Origin: Oscillospiraceae bacterium
GTDB lineage: Bacteria; Bacillota; Clostridia; Oscillospirales; UBA929
DNA length: 39,520 bases
Assembly (NCBI GenBank): GCA_009782475.1
Contig: WRIZ01000023.1
Coordinates: forward strand, 1 to 39,520
Reading direction: 5' to 3'
In this document: positions 22,250 through 31,254 of the stretch, piece by piece
How positions within the stretch are numbered: the first letter of the stretch is position 1
Layout: every line of letters begins with the position of its first letter
Program-made: the position numbers and the translations under genes
The notes under the pieces: model-generated
Database searches by the model: none
What the model was told of the DNA's origin: nothing
The model's input: the letters and a program-made list of their open reading frames with translations, nothing else

Positions 22250-22278
22250 ACATATCCTCCCGAAGCGGACAATATACT
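22250..22278 (+). promoter_or_regulatory. candidate sigma-E-type promoter of sipL
   Basis: ACATATC (22250-22256) resembles the sigma-E -35 (KMATATT) and AATATACT (22271-22278) resembles its -10 (CATACANT), 14 bp apart, the normal spacing. sipL and spoIVA are mother-cell genes, which fits. The matches are partial and TATACT could serve sigma-A instead. Confidence 0.35.
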
Positions 22279-22357
22279 GAACATGAAACAAGCACCCAAT
22301 CACGCTCCAGGCGCGCCGTGCGGCGGTCGGCAATGGGGCAGCTAGGAGGAAAAGGGC

Positions 22358-23845
22358 ATGGAACTCAGAAAGCAAACATTCCTTTATTATCAAACCGTGC
22401 TGGACGCCGTAAGCGCCCCCGAGGTGGGCGCAGATGTGATCGTACCCGACCTGTTTCCAGATATGGCGCGCATCGTGGACACGGTCGGGCAAGCCTGCGT
22501 CAAGGAAACCGTTCTGCGCGACGACCGCCTCGACCTGACAGGACTCGCGCGCATAAGTCTGCTCTATCTGCCCGACGGAGAGGACGGTTTGCGCAAACTG
22601 GAAGCATCGATCCCGTTCAACCATGTTTTTGACGGGCGGTTCCCGGCCAACAGCGAGGTTCACTACGATGTAAAACTGCTCGACACCGAAGCGCGCGCCG
22701 TCAATCCCCGCAAAGTCTCCATTTTGGCTCGTCTGAGCGTCCATGCCGTCGTTTTTGCTCCGGCTGAATTGGCCATCCCGGCTGAGGTGACCGAACCTTG
22801 CGAAGTGCTGCGCCATTCCTGCGCCGCTTATATGCCGGTGGCTGTGAAGGCAAAGAGTTTTACTATCAATGACGGTTTGGAACTCCCCGCCTCGCGCCCG
22901 CCTGTGGATGAAATCGTCGCGGCGATCCCCCGTTTGGAGGTCACCGACGTCAAAACCGTCGGCAGCAAAGCCGTTTTTAAGGGTGCCGTTCTGTTAAGCA
23001 TCCTCTATCTGAGCGGCGGCGAACCTGTTACAGCGGAGCATGAATTCTCCATCTCTCAAATCATGGATATGGACGGTTTGGAAGAAGGCGCGGCAGTCGA
23101 CATTGAACTCCAAGTCACCGGCGTTGAGCTGGATGTCGGCAGTGTGAGCGGAGACCCGCGAAGCGTCACCATCGCGCTGAACTTAGAAGCGCAGGCCATC
23201 GGCCATATGGAGCGGATGCTTGAAGCCATCGCCGACCTCTACAGCACGGCCGGGCATCTCCGCCCGATCATGGAGCAGCTGCACCTGACCGAATTGGCCG
23301 AGCGCGGCGTCCGCCGCCAGCCTGTCCGGGAGGCTTTGGAAACCGAGGAAGAGGTTCGTTCCATTGTTTCCACCCGCATCATATTGGGGCCGGTATCCCG
23401 GCTGGACAGCGGCGAAGCGGGATGCGAAGCGTTTATCAATGTATTGTATGTCAACGACGACGGTGAATTCCGCTCGCTCTGCCAAAAACTCGCCGTCCCG
23501 GCCGGGATCGAGGCAGAGAGCGCGTCACTGTCGGCCAGGCAAGCGGGTGAGATCACCGCGGCACCTTCGGCGGGGGGTATTGAACTTCGGTTCTCCGTTG
23601 ACTTTGTCTTTGTTGTGACCCGATCTTCAAACCTGATGACGGTGGGCGGCGTGCAGGAAGAGGAAAGCGCGGAACTCCCGTCCCGCCCCAGTGTGGTGCT
23701 GCGCCGCTGCCATCCGGGCGAAGGGCTTTGGGACATTGCCAAACGGTATCACACCACCACAAAGGAACTCTGTATGGCAAACGGTTTGGAGGATTGCGAA
23801 GCCGCCCCGGACGGAAAACTTCTGCTGATCCCCAAAAAACGCTGA
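22358..23845 (+). CDS. sipL: SipL-like spore coat morphogenetic protein (DUF3794 + LysM)
   Basis: A 495-residue soluble protein: two or three DUF3794-type beta regions (about 40-150, 170-290 and 320-425) and a C-terminal LysM domain (about 449-494, HPGEGLWDIAKRYHTTTKEL ... LLLIP). In Clostridioides difficile, SipL with this architecture binds the Walker ATPase SpoIVA through its LysM domain and is needed to attach the coat to the forespore. Here it lies 18 bases before spoIVA, so the partners are together. AGGAGGAAAA precedes the ATG. The gene name rests on domain order and neighbour. Confidence 0.85.
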   Translation: MELRKQTFLYYQTVLDAVSAPEVGADVIVPDLFPDMARIVDTVGQACVKETVLRDDRLDLTGLARISLLYLPDGEDGLRKLEASIPFNHVFDGRFPANSEVHYDVKLLDTEARAVNPRKVSILARLSVHAVVFAPAELAIPAEVTEPCEVLRHSCAAYMPVAVKAKSFTINDGLELPASRPPVDEIVAAIPRLEVTDVKTVGSKAVFKGAVLLSILYLSGGEPVTAEHEFSISQIMDMDGLEEGAAVDIELQVTGVELDVGSVSGDPRSVTIALNLEAQAIGHMERMLEAIADLYSTAGHLRPIMEQLHLTELAERGVRRQPVREALETEEEVRSIVSTRIILGPVSRLDSGEAGCEAFINVLYVNDDGEFRSLCQKLAVPAGIEAESASLSARQAGEITAAPSAGGIELRFSVDFVFVVTRSSNLMTVGGVQEEESAELPSRPSVVLRRCHPGEGLWDIAKRYHTTTKELCMANGLEDCEAAPDGKLLLIPKKR

Positions 23846-23863
23846 GGAAGGGAGTGAGTGTAA

Positions 23864-25342
23864 ATGGAAAACCGCAAAATATATGAGGACATTGCCCAGC
23901 GCACCGACGGCGACATTTATATCGGGGTTGTAGGCCCTGTGCGCACCGGAAAATCTACCTTCATCAAACGGTTCATGGAAACGCTGGTGATCCCCAACAT
24001 TGAAAACGAGTATAAGCGCGACCGGGCGCGCGACGAGCTTCCTCAGTCCGGGTCGGGGCGTACCATCATGACGGCCGAACCGAAATTCGTGCCTGAAGAA
24101 GCCGTTGAAGTCGTTTTGGAAGGCAGCGCGAGGATGAACGTCCGCCTGATCGACTGCGTGGGCTATATGGTCGACGGAGCCATCGGGCAAACCGAAGACG
24201 ACCGCCCGCGCATGGTACGCACCCCATGGTTCGATTATGACGTACCAATGACCGAAGCTGCCGAGCTGGGTACGCGTAAAGTCATTGAGGAGCATTCCAC
24301 CATCGGCCTTGTGCTGACCACCGACGGCACGGCGACCGAACTCAACCGGGAGAGCTACATCGAGCCGGAGGAGCGGGTCATCGAGGAACTCAAAGCCATT
24401 CGGAAACCGTTCTTGGTCGTCGTCAACTCAAGATACCCAGAATCGCCGCTGGCGCAGACGGTTTGCGAAGACATCTCCGCGCGGCACGGCGTCACCTGTT
24501 TCGCCGTCAACTGCGCCGAGCTGACCGAAACCGACGTTGTCAACCTGATCAAAAGCGTCCTCTTTGAGTTCCCCATCGTGGAGATGGGCATCCACCTCCC
24601 GCCGTGGGTCGAAGCATTGCCGCACGGCCATCCGATCAAAAACACCCTCTATGAAGCCATGCTGGAAGCCGCCGCCGACCTGCACCGTGTCCGCGACGTC
24701 GACGCGGTGATGGAAAACCTGAAAACCTGCCCCGACATTCTCTCTGTGCGACAGGAAGCCATCCACTTAGGCTCCGGCGTGGCCGAGGCAACGATCGAAC
24801 TGCCGCGCGAACTCTTCTACCGCACCCTGGGCGAGCAGAGCGGTTTTGCCATCAAAGACGACGGCGACCTGATGGAACTGCTGAGCGGCCTTGCCGGCGT
24901 CAAGAGTGCCTACGACAAAGTGGCCGACGCGCTGCGCGACGTCAGGGAAACAGGTTACGGCATCGTGATGCCCGGCTCGGACGAACTAAAACTCGAACAG
25001 CCGGAGATCGTCAAGCAAGGAGGGCGTTACGGCATCCGCCTGCGGGCCAGCGCGCCGAGCATCCATATGCTGCGCGCCGACATCGAGACAGAGGTCTCCC
25101 CCATCGTCGGCACCGAACGCCAAAGCGAGGAACTGGTGCGGTACTTACTCTCCGAGTTCGACGACCAGCCCGACCGCATTTGGGCTAGCAACATCTTCGG
25201 CAAGAGCCTGCACGATCTCGTGAGCGAAGGGCTGAGCAACAAGCTCAAAAAGATGCCGGACGACGCGCGGTGCAAACTGCAGGAGACATTGCAGCGCATC
25301 ATCAACGAAGGCTCGGGCGGGCTGATCTGCATTATATTGTAG
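23864..25342 (+). CDS. spoIVA: stage IV sporulation protein A (coat ATPase)
   Basis: A 492-residue cytoskeletal-like ATPase that polymerises on the forespore surface as the coat basement layer. Walker A GPVRTGKST is at 24-32 with K30; DRPRMVRTPWFDYDVPMTEA and HSTIGLVLTTDGT are conserved stretches of the family, and the C-terminal end (GSGGLICIIL) is the short hydrophobic tail used for targeting through SpoVM. Length matches the Bacillus protein. Follows sipL closely and is closed by a terminator. Confidence 0.97.
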   Translation: MENRKIYEDIAQRTDGDIYIGVVGPVRTGKSTFIKRFMETLVIPNIENEYKRDRARDELPQSGSGRTIMTAEPKFVPEEAVEVVLEGSARMNVRLIDCVGYMVDGAIGQTEDDRPRMVRTPWFDYDVPMTEAAELGTRKVIEEHSTIGLVLTTDGTATELNRESYIEPEERVIEELKAIRKPFLVVVNSRYPESPLAQTVCEDISARHGVTCFAVNCAELTETDVVNLIKSVLFEFPIVEMGIHLPPWVEALPHGHPIKNTLYEAMLEAAADLHRVRDVDAVMENLKTCPDILSVRQEAIHLGSGVAEATIELPRELFYRTLGEQSGFAIKDDGDLMELLSGLAGVKSAYDKVADALRDVRETGYGIVMPGSDELKLEQPEIVKQGGRYGIRLRASAPSIHMLRADIETEVSPIVGTERQSEELVRYLLSEFDDQPDRIWASNIFGKSLHDLVSEGLSNKLKKMPDDARCKLQETLQRIINEGSGGLICIIL

Positions 25343-25356
25343 GCATATAAACAGCG

Positions 25357-25386
25357 AAAGAGGAGGCTTCGGTCTCCTCTTTATTT
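25357..25386. terminator. bidirectional terminator between spoIVA and GNAT gene
   Basis: AAAGAGGAG (25357-25365), loop GCTTCGGT, CTCCTCTTT (25374-25382), then TATTTAT. Flanking A and T runs let it serve both converging units. Confidence 0.85.
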
Positions 25387-25882
25387 ATAACTCCATCTCA
25401 AACTCTATTTCATCTCGCATTGGTATGCCGTCGTTCCCTGTCAGCGGTATCTGCGGCTTCAACTGCCGCGCGGCGTCCATCGCGTTCAACCGTATTTCGC
25501 GTATTGTAAACCCGCGCTTCTGATAAAAACGGATCGCGTGGGTATTGTCGTTGCTGGTTTGAACAATGACCTTGCTCACGCCGCTCGATTTTGCGATTCG
25601 CTTAACTTGCTCAATGAGCGCGGAAGCGACGCCGATGTTCTGCGCGACGCTTTCGAGCAGCATGATTTCGCATTCGCCGCCATGAAATTCATACAACAGA
25701 TAACCAAAAACCTCATCACCGCAGAACGCCGCGTATCCCGGCATTGTCCGTGAATCCCACAGCTTTCTGTTGATAGCCAGATACGGCGCGCCCCAAGATT
25801 GAATGATAATCGGCTGGATTTTTTCACGGAGGGCGGCGTCAATCTGACGGATTTCATAGTTTTGCGGTTGGATTATTGTCAT
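25385..25882 (-). CDS. GNAT family N-acetyltransferase
   Basis: A 165-residue acetyl-CoA-dependent acetyltransferase. The acetyl-CoA site is LESVAQNIGVASALIEQVKR, a slightly diverged Q/RxxGxG/A loop, followed by VIVQTSNDNTHAIRFYQKRGF, the usual beta5-alpha5 end of the fold. The start is the ATG at 25882, preceded by AAAGGAGAAAGGT; the longer frame extends into the upstream gene. Substrate unknown. It lies 22 bases after the Uma2-family gene on the same strand and is probably co-transcribed. Confidence 0.82.
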   Translation of the reverse strand: MTIIQPQNYEIRQIDAALREKIQPIIIQSWGAPYLAINRKLWDSRTMPGYAAFCGDEVFGYLLYEFHGGECEIMLLESVAQNIGVASALIEQVKRIAKSSGVSKVIVQTSNDNTHAIRFYQKRGFTIREIRLNAMDAARQLKPQIPLTGNDGIPMRDEIEFEMEL

Positions 25883-25904
25883 ACCTTTCTCCTTTACGTC
25901 AAAA

Positions 25905-26462
25905 TCATTCAGCAAACACATCCGATAAAGTAACCGTGCATCCGTCCAAAACCCGCACAGGCACGGTTTCGGGTTCCGCGTAAGCATAGGTTGTGTATTC
26001 CCCGTTTTTCAGGATATGAACTGAGACCGTCCTGCTGTCCGGGTCAACGATCCAATATTCACGCACGCCGTATTTTTGGTATGCGTTGAATTTTAAGTGC
26101 CTATCCTTCCCCGCGGTGGATGGAGATAATATCTCTACAATCATATCAGGCGCGCCCGCGCAGTTGGCGTTATTCAGTTTTGATTGATCGCAGACGACCA
26201 AAATATCCGGCTGTACAACAATATCGTCACCGTCATCGGCATTCAGCCGCACGTCAAACGGCGCGGCATAGACTTTGCAAGGTTTCCCCTGCAAGAAAAT
26301 CCCTATCTGTAAAAAAATCTTACCGCTGATGCTTTGATGACTTCTCGTAGGCCCCGGAGCCATCAGGTAAGGAACGCCGTTAATGAGTTCCCAGCGTTCA
26401 TCATCATCCCAAGTACAATAATCGGCGTAGGTATAATGTTGATCATTTCTCAGAGCGTCCAT
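25905..26462 (-). CDS. Uma2 family (PD-(D/E)XK-like) protein
   Basis: A 185-residue protein with the Uma2 layout: an N-terminal YADYCTWDDDERWELINGVP, the core strands VVQPDILVVCD and PDMIVEILSPST, then HLKFNAYQKYGVREYWIVDP. Uma2 proteins have a restriction-endonuclease-like fold with the acidic and Glu-X-Lys-type residues seen here (D and E in these strands), but their cellular role is largely unknown; they are common in cyanobacteria and scattered in Firmicutes. The ATG at 26462 has AGGGGGAG 9 bases upstream; the GTG at 26471 is too close to it. Confidence 0.82.
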   Translation of the reverse strand: MDALRNDQHYTYADYCTWDDDERWELINGVPYLMAPGPTRSHQSISGKIFLQIGIFLQGKPCKVYAAPFDVRLNADDGDDIVVQPDILVVCDQSKLNNANCAGAPDMIVEILSPSTAGKDRHLKFNAYQKYGVREYWIVDPDSRTVSVHILKNGEYTTYAYAEPETVPVRVLDGCTVTLSDVFAE

Positions 26463-26494
26463 TGCTGACACTCCCCCTTTATCAATATAAACAT

Positions 26495-26523
26495 AGTATA
26501 CCCCAACCTTTCATAAACCGCAA
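26495..26523 (-). promoter_or_regulatory. promoter of the Uma2/GNAT unit
   Basis: On the minus strand TTGCGG (26523-26518), 17 bp, TATACT (26500-26495). It runs divergently from the fab promoter. Confidence 0.55.
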
Positions 26524-26556
26524 GGTACTAAAGAACAGGTTTTTCCATTTTTCTCC

Positions 26557-26585
26557 TTGACATCGCGGACAAGGGCATATACAAT
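26557..26585 (+). promoter_or_regulatory. sigma-A promoter of the fatty acid operon
   Basis: TTGACA (26557-26562), 17 bp, TACAAT (26580-26585), then GGAGG before fabH. I see no FabT- or FapR-like palindrome around it. Confidence 0.8.
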
Positions 26586-26616
26586 GATTGAGAATATCTG
26601 ACGGAGGAAACCTGTA

Positions 26617-27531
26617 TTGACGATCAAATTACTCGGCACGGGGTCTTACCTTCCAGCGACAATCATCTCCAACGCCGAATTCGAGAAGACCCTCGACACG
26701 ACCGACGAATGGATCGTCAAACGCACTGGGATCCGCGAACGCCGCATCGCCCGCGACGAAACTCTGCTTGATCTCGCTTTGGGCAGCGCGAAAGCGGCTT
26801 TGGCGGATGCGGGTGAGCCGAGAATAGACGCTGTTATCGCCGCTTCGGCTTCTTTGGATTATCAGTTCCCTCCCCTAGCTTGCCGGATCGGCACGGCTCT
26901 CGGCTTGGACGGGCCGTTTTGCATGGATGTGGGCGCGACCTGCTCCGGCTTTGTCTACGGCCTCGACATCGCCGCTCATTATATCAACGCGGGGAGTGCC
27001 GAAACGGTATTGGTCGCAGCGGCGGAGAAGCTCTCGTCTTTGACCGACTACACCGACCGCTCCACCTGCATCCTCTTTGGCGACGCGGCGGCGGCGGCGG
27101 TCGTCACAAAAGGGGATAAGGCTTATTTCTCTCATTTGGCCTGCGCCGCCGACCCGGAAAACAGCCTCTTCTGCCGTGCCGGGGAAACCATCAAGATGAA
27201 CGGCAGCGGCGTGTATAAATTTGCCGTCAATGCTGCCGCCAAATCGATCCGGCAGGTTTTGGAGAAGGCATCGGTCGGAATAGACGACATAGATTGGTTT
27301 ATCCTGCACCAAGCCAATATCCGTATCATAGACGGCATCGTCAGCCGTGTGGGGATCCCGAAAGACAAAGTCCCGATCACCCTTGACCGTTATGCCAATC
27401 CTTCCAGCGCGACCATCCCGCTGACCATTGACGTCATGCGGGAAGACGGGCGGCTCAAGCCGGGTCAGCGTGTCCTCCTTTCCGGTTTCGGCGCGGGATT
27501 GACATACGGCGCGTCTATCATGGAGGTATGA
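26617..27531 (+). CDS. fabH: beta-ketoacyl-ACP synthase III
   Basis: Condenses an acyl-CoA primer with malonyl-ACP to start type II fatty acid synthesis. Catalytic triad C109 (GATCSGF), H231 (LHQAN) and N261 (NPSSATIP). 304 residues, slightly short of the usual 310-330. The TTG start has GGAGGAAA upstream. First gene of the fab/acc operon. Confidence 0.96.
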   Translation: MTIKLLGTGSYLPATIISNAEFEKTLDTTDEWIVKRTGIRERRIARDETLLDLALGSAKAALADAGEPRIDAVIAASASLDYQFPPLACRIGTALGLDGPFCMDVGATCSGFVYGLDIAAHYINAGSAETVLVAAAEKLSSLTDYTDRSTCILFGDAAAAAVVTKGDKAYFSHLACAADPENSLFCRAGETIKMNGSGVYKFAVNAAAKSIRQVLEKASVGIDDIDWFILHQANIRIIDGIVSRVGIPKDKVPITLDRYANPSSATIPLTIDVMREDGRLKPGQRVLLSGFGAGLTYGASIMEV

Positions 27532-27535
27532 ACAG

Positions 27536-28486
27536 TTGACAGTGGATAGTGGAAAATTGATCACGACAAGGGTTTCTGAATTGCTAGGGGTCAAATACCC
27601 CATCATTCAGGGCGCGATGGCCTGGATTGCCGACGCAGGGCTGGCCGCTGCCGTTTCCAACGCGGGCGGGTTAGGTTTGATCGCGGGCGGCGCCGCCCCG
27701 GTTGACGTAATCCGGGACGAAATCAGGAAAGCACGCGCATTGACAAACAAACCCATCGGATTGAATATCATGCTGATGAGCCCCAATGCCGACGATTTGG
27801 CGCAGCTGGTGCTGGACGAGAAACTTCAAGTCATCACGACCGGCGCGGGCAGCCCGGGCGTATATATCGAACGCTGGAAAGCGGCAGGCGTCACCGTCAT
27901 CCCTGTTGTCGCGGCGGTCGCGCTGGCTGTTCGGATGGAACGGCTGGGCGCCGACGCCGTCATCTGCGAAGGCTGTGAAGCCGGAGGGCATATCGGTGAC
28001 CTAACGACGATGGCTCTTGTGCCGCAAGTGGCCGACGCGGTCAAAATCCCCATCATCGCAGCGGGCGGCATTGCCGATGGGCGCGGCGCGGCGGCGGCTT
28101 TCATGCTGGGCGCGGAAGGGGTTCAATGCGGGACGGTATTTTTAACCGCCGAAGAATGCGCCATCCACGACACATACAAGCAGCGCGTGTTGGACGCGAA
28201 AGACACGGGAACGGTCGCCACCGGGCGTTCCAGCGGGCATCCGGTGCGCTGTTTGAAAACCCCGTTCACCCGAAAACTGCTGGCGATGGAAAAAGAGGAT
28301 GTCTCGCTGGAAGCGTTGGAAGAAATGATGAGCGGTTCGATGCGCAAAGCGGTGCAGGACGGGAATCTAGAAGAAGGCTCGTTCATGTGCGGGCAGATCG
28401 CGGGATTGCTGAAGGAGAAAAAGACTTGCCGCGAGATTATAGAAGGACTTTTCGGGCAAGCGGAGGGGCTGCTTCATGGGCGATAA
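27536..28486 (+). CDS. fabK: enoyl-ACP reductase II (FMN-dependent)
   Basis: Reduces enoyl-ACP with NAD(P)H using FMN. A nitronate-monooxygenase-like TIM barrel: YPIIQGAMAWIADAGLAAAVSNAGGLG near the N-terminus, CEGCEAGGHIG (about 143-153) and AAGGIADGRG with the phosphate-binding loop. 316 residues. The TTG start has GGAGG 9 bases upstream, inside the end of fabH. Use of FabK rather than FabI suggests low triclosan sensitivity. Confidence 0.94.
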   Translation: MTVDSGKLITTRVSELLGVKYPIIQGAMAWIADAGLAAAVSNAGGLGLIAGGAAPVDVIRDEIRKARALTNKPIGLNIMLMSPNADDLAQLVLDEKLQVITTGAGSPGVYIERWKAAGVTVIPVVAAVALAVRMERLGADAVICEGCEAGGHIGDLTTMALVPQVADAVKIPIIAAGGIADGRGAAAAFMLGAEGVQCGTVFLTAEECAIHDTYKQRVLDAKDTGTVATGRSSGHPVRCLKTPFTRKLLAMEKEDVSLEALEEMMSGSMRKAVQDGNLEEGSFMCGQIAGLLKEKKTCREIIEGLFGQAEGLLHGR

Positions 28487-29159
28487 ACGGGTAGCGTTGG
28501 TCACGGGAGCCAGCCGGGGCATCGGCGCGGCTTGCGCGGCAGAGCTGACAAGGCAAAACCTTGACGTCGTTGGATGCAGCCGAAGCGGCGAACTCCAAGG
28601 CGATTGTTCCGACCCTGAGGTCTGTAAGAGCTGGGTGGCGCAAACCATCGAACGGTACGGGCGGCTGGATGTGCTGGTCAACAACGCGGGCGTCACGCGC
28701 GATACCCTGCTGATGCGGATGACCGACGAGCAGTTTGACGAAGTGCTGCGCGTAAACCTTTACGGAGCCTTCTATCTTTGCCGGGCGGCGTTGAAATATA
28801 TCCTAAAATCCCCTGCCGGGCGGATCATCAACATCGCCTCGGTGTCTGGTCTCGCCGGAAACGCCGGACAATGCAATTACGCGGCGTCCAAGGCCGGATT
28901 GGTTGGTTTGACCAAATCACTCTCTAAGGAAGTGGGCAAACGCGGCGTCACGGTCAACGCGGTCGCGCCGGGCTGGATCGCCACCGATATGACCGAAGCT
29001 GTTCCGGAAGAAGCGGCCACGCGGGTTCTCGAACGCGTCACGCTGGAACGGGCAGGCAAACCGGAAGAGATTGCCGCGGCGGTCGGGTTCCTCGCTTCCG
29101 AGCAGGCGTCGTATATCACCGGGCAGGTACTCTCTGTTGACGGAGGTTTGGCCTTATGA
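28476..29159 (+). CDS. fabG: 3-oxoacyl-ACP reductase (short form)
   Basis: NADPH-dependent ketoreductase of the chain-elongation cycle. SDR motifs: TGASRGIG near residue 10, NNAG, the catalytic Ser in NIASVSGLAGN, and YAASK. It has 227 residues instead of about 245: the stretch between the second strand and the D-x-x-(D/S) loop (GELQGDCSDPE) lacks the usual helix, so the NADP-phosphate pocket side is reduced. Still a complete fold with the usual GGLAL end. It overlaps fabK by 11 bases. Confidence 0.94.
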   Translation: MGDKRVALVTGASRGIGAACAAELTRQNLDVVGCSRSGELQGDCSDPEVCKSWVAQTIERYGRLDVLVNNAGVTRDTLLMRMTDEQFDEVLRVNLYGAFYLCRAALKYILKSPAGRIINIASVSGLAGNAGQCNYAASKAGLVGLTKSLSKEVGKRGVTVNAVAPGWIATDMTEAVPEEAATRVLERVTLERAGKPEEIAAAVGFLASEQASYITGQVLSVDGGLAL

Positions 29160-30370
29160 ACCGCGTATTCATCACAGGGATCGGATTGGTCACACCCGTC
29201 GGCGTCGGCACAAAAGCCGCGTGGGACGGCATTGTGAACGGTGTGTGCGGCGTCGCGCCCATCACGCGGTTTGACGTCTCCGGCTATAAAGTAAAGCTCG
29301 CCGCCGAGGTCAAGGATTTTGACGCGGCCGATTTCGTGGATAAGAAATTGCTCCGGCGCAACGATCTCTTTACCCATTTCGCTCTCGCCGCGGCGCGGCT
29401 GGCTATGGAAGAAGCGGGTGTCACACAGTTTGCCGACCCCTACCGCGCCGGCGTCATCGTGGCCAGCGGGATCGGCGGTTTGGGGACGCATGAGGAGCAG
29501 CATACCATTTTGATGGAGAAAGGGCCGGGGCGTGTTTCCCCGTTCTATATCCCGATGATGATCGCCAACATGGCGACCGGGCTGATTTCGATGCAATACG
29601 GCATCAAAGGGTTGTCGTACTGCCCTGTGTCGGCTTGTGCTTCCAGCGTACATGCCATCGGCGAAGCCTTCCGCAACATCAAATACGGAATGCTGGATTT
29701 CTGCATTGCGGGCGGGAGCGAAGCGACCATCACACCGATGGCGATGGCGGGATTTGCCAATATGACGGCCATGTCGGAAAGCCCCGAGCCCGGGAATGCC
29801 TCCATCCCCTTTGACAAACGCCGCAGCGGCTTTATTATGGGGGAAGGCGCGGGTATTCTGATTTTAGAAAGCGAAGCGTCGGCCGTCAAACGCGGGGCAA
29901 CCGTATATGCCGAGGTTTTGGGTTACGGCGCGACCAGTGACGCGCATCACATCACCGGGCCCGACCCTGAGGGGAACGGGGCGTCGATGGCGATGAAGAT
30001 GGCTTGCGGGGAAGCCGGGCTGACAACCGTTGACTACATCAACACCCACGGAACGAGCACCCCATTGGGGGATGTGGCGGAGACGCTCGCCATCAAGAAA
30101 ACCTTTGCCTCCCCTCCCCCCATATCATCGACCAAATCCATGACCGGGCATCTGTTGGGCGCGGCGGGCGGCATTGAAGCGGCGTTTACCGCGCTGGCTG
30201 TTCAAAACAACATCCTGCCGCCGACCATCAACTATCAAGAGCCCGACCCTGAATGCGGCTTGGATTGCGTCCCGAACAAGGCGCGTCCGGCAGCCATCCG
30301 AACCGCGCTGAGCAATTCGTTCGGATTCGGCGGACACAACGCCACCATACTGTTAGGAAAGGTTGACTGA
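29156..30370 (+). CDS. fabF: beta-ketoacyl-ACP synthase II
   Basis: Elongating condensing enzyme. Catalytic C161 (SACASSVHAIGEA), H298 (NTHGTSTPLGD) and H332 (KSMTGHLLGAAGG). 404 residues, close to the usual 410. Overlaps the fabG stop by four bases. Confidence 0.96.
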   Translation: MNRVFITGIGLVTPVGVGTKAAWDGIVNGVCGVAPITRFDVSGYKVKLAAEVKDFDAADFVDKKLLRRNDLFTHFALAAARLAMEEAGVTQFADPYRAGVIVASGIGGLGTHEEQHTILMEKGPGRVSPFYIPMMIANMATGLISMQYGIKGLSYCPVSACASSVHAIGEAFRNIKYGMLDFCIAGGSEATITPMAMAGFANMTAMSESPEPGNASIPFDKRRSGFIMGEGAGILILESEASAVKRGATVYAEVLGYGATSDAHHITGPDPEGNGASMAMKMACGEAGLTTVDYINTHGTSTPLGDVAETLAIKKTFASPPPISSTKSMTGHLLGAAGGIEAAFTALAVQNNILPPTINYQEPDPECGLDCVPNKARPAAIRTALSNSFGFGGHNATILLGKVD

Positions 30371-30373
30371 CAA

Positions 30374-30820
30374 ATGGCCGACATTTTGGAAATGCTTGAA
30401 CAGGCATTGAAGCTGATGCCTGACGCGACCCGTATCTGTGTGGAAAAAGACGATGAACTAATCGAGATCGAACGCGGCGGCAAATCGGCCTTCATCGCTT
30501 CGGAGGGCGGGTACAGCACGCCTCCTTTGCCGCGGCCTGCCCCGGACGTTGAATCCGGCGTCACACCGGCGTTGGTCGGCAATGAGTTTGTGAAGGCCCC
30601 TTTGGTCGGGGTGTTTTACGCCTCGCCCGCACCCGACGCCCCTCCCTTTGTTAAAGCCGGGCAGAAGGTCAAAAAGGGAGACCCCATTTGCATCATCGAA
30701 GCGATGAAAATGATGAACGAGATCGAATCCCCGCTTGACGGCACCGTCGCCGTTGTGCTGGCCGAAAACGGTGAAATGGTTGAGTTTGGTCAGCCGTTGT
30801 TTGAAATCAGGACGGTATAG
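30374..30820 (+). CDS. accB: biotin carboxyl carrier protein of acetyl-CoA carboxylase
   Basis: Carries biotin for malonyl-CoA synthesis. The biotinyl domain (about 75-148) holds EAMKMMNEIESP with the modified K112, and the family's APLVGVFYASPAPDAPPFV opening of that domain. The N-terminal helix (1-60) and Pro-rich linker are typical. Confidence 0.96.
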   Translation: MADILEMLEQALKLMPDATRICVEKDDELIEIERGGKSAFIASEGGYSTPPLPRPAPDVESGVTPALVGNEFVKAPLVGVFYASPAPDAPPFVKAGQKVKKGDPICIIEAMKMMNEIESPLDGTVAVVLAENGEMVEFGQPLFEIRTV

Positions 30821-30823
30821 AGT

Positions 30824-31249
30824 ATGGTGATGGATTTGGAGCAAATCAAAACGGTTCTGCCGCACCGTGAACCGTTTTTGTTTTTGGACAGAGTCGATGA
30901 AGTCATCCCCGGCGTCCGCGCGTCCGCCACATGGCATATTTCAGACGATTTGGTTTTCTTTCAAGGGCATTTTCCCGGTCTGCCCGTCTTGCCCGGTGCG
31001 CTGATCATCGAGGCGATGGCGCAAACCGGGGCGGTTTCGCTCCTATCAATGCCGGATAACAAAGGAAAAGTCGGATTTATGACCGGAGTGGACAAAGCGA
31101 AATTCCGCAAAAAGGTTTTGCCCGGCGATACGCTGACATTGAAATCCGAATTGATCAAAAACAAAATGGGCATCGGTTTTGCCGACTGCACCGCCCATGT
31201 CGGCGATGAGCTTGCCGCCTCCGCGACCATTTCGTTTTATGTGGGTTGA
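30824..31249 (+). CDS. fabZ: 3-hydroxyacyl-ACP dehydratase
   Basis: Hot-dog-fold dehydratase. The active site has H49 (QGHFPGLPVLPG) and E63 (IEAMAQTGAV), and the N-terminal LPHREPFLFLDRV is characteristic. 141 residues. A second ATG at 30830 is also possible; neither has a strong ribosome binding site, so translation may be coupled to accB. Confidence 0.96.
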   Translation: MVMDLEQIKTVLPHREPFLFLDRVDEVIPGVRASATWHISDDLVFFQGHFPGLPVLPGALIIEAMAQTGAVSLLSMPDNKGKVGFMTGVDKAKFRKKVLPGDTLTLKSELIKNKMGIGFADCTAHVGDELAASATISFYVG

Positions 31250-31254
31250 AAAGT

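Noticed and set aside
26875-27606. 243-codon minus-strand frame over fabH
   Set aside because: Antisense to fabH, no family features, no ribosome binding site.
28877-29653. 258-codon minus-strand frame over fabG/fabF
   Set aside because: Shadow of two well-supported genes on the + strand.
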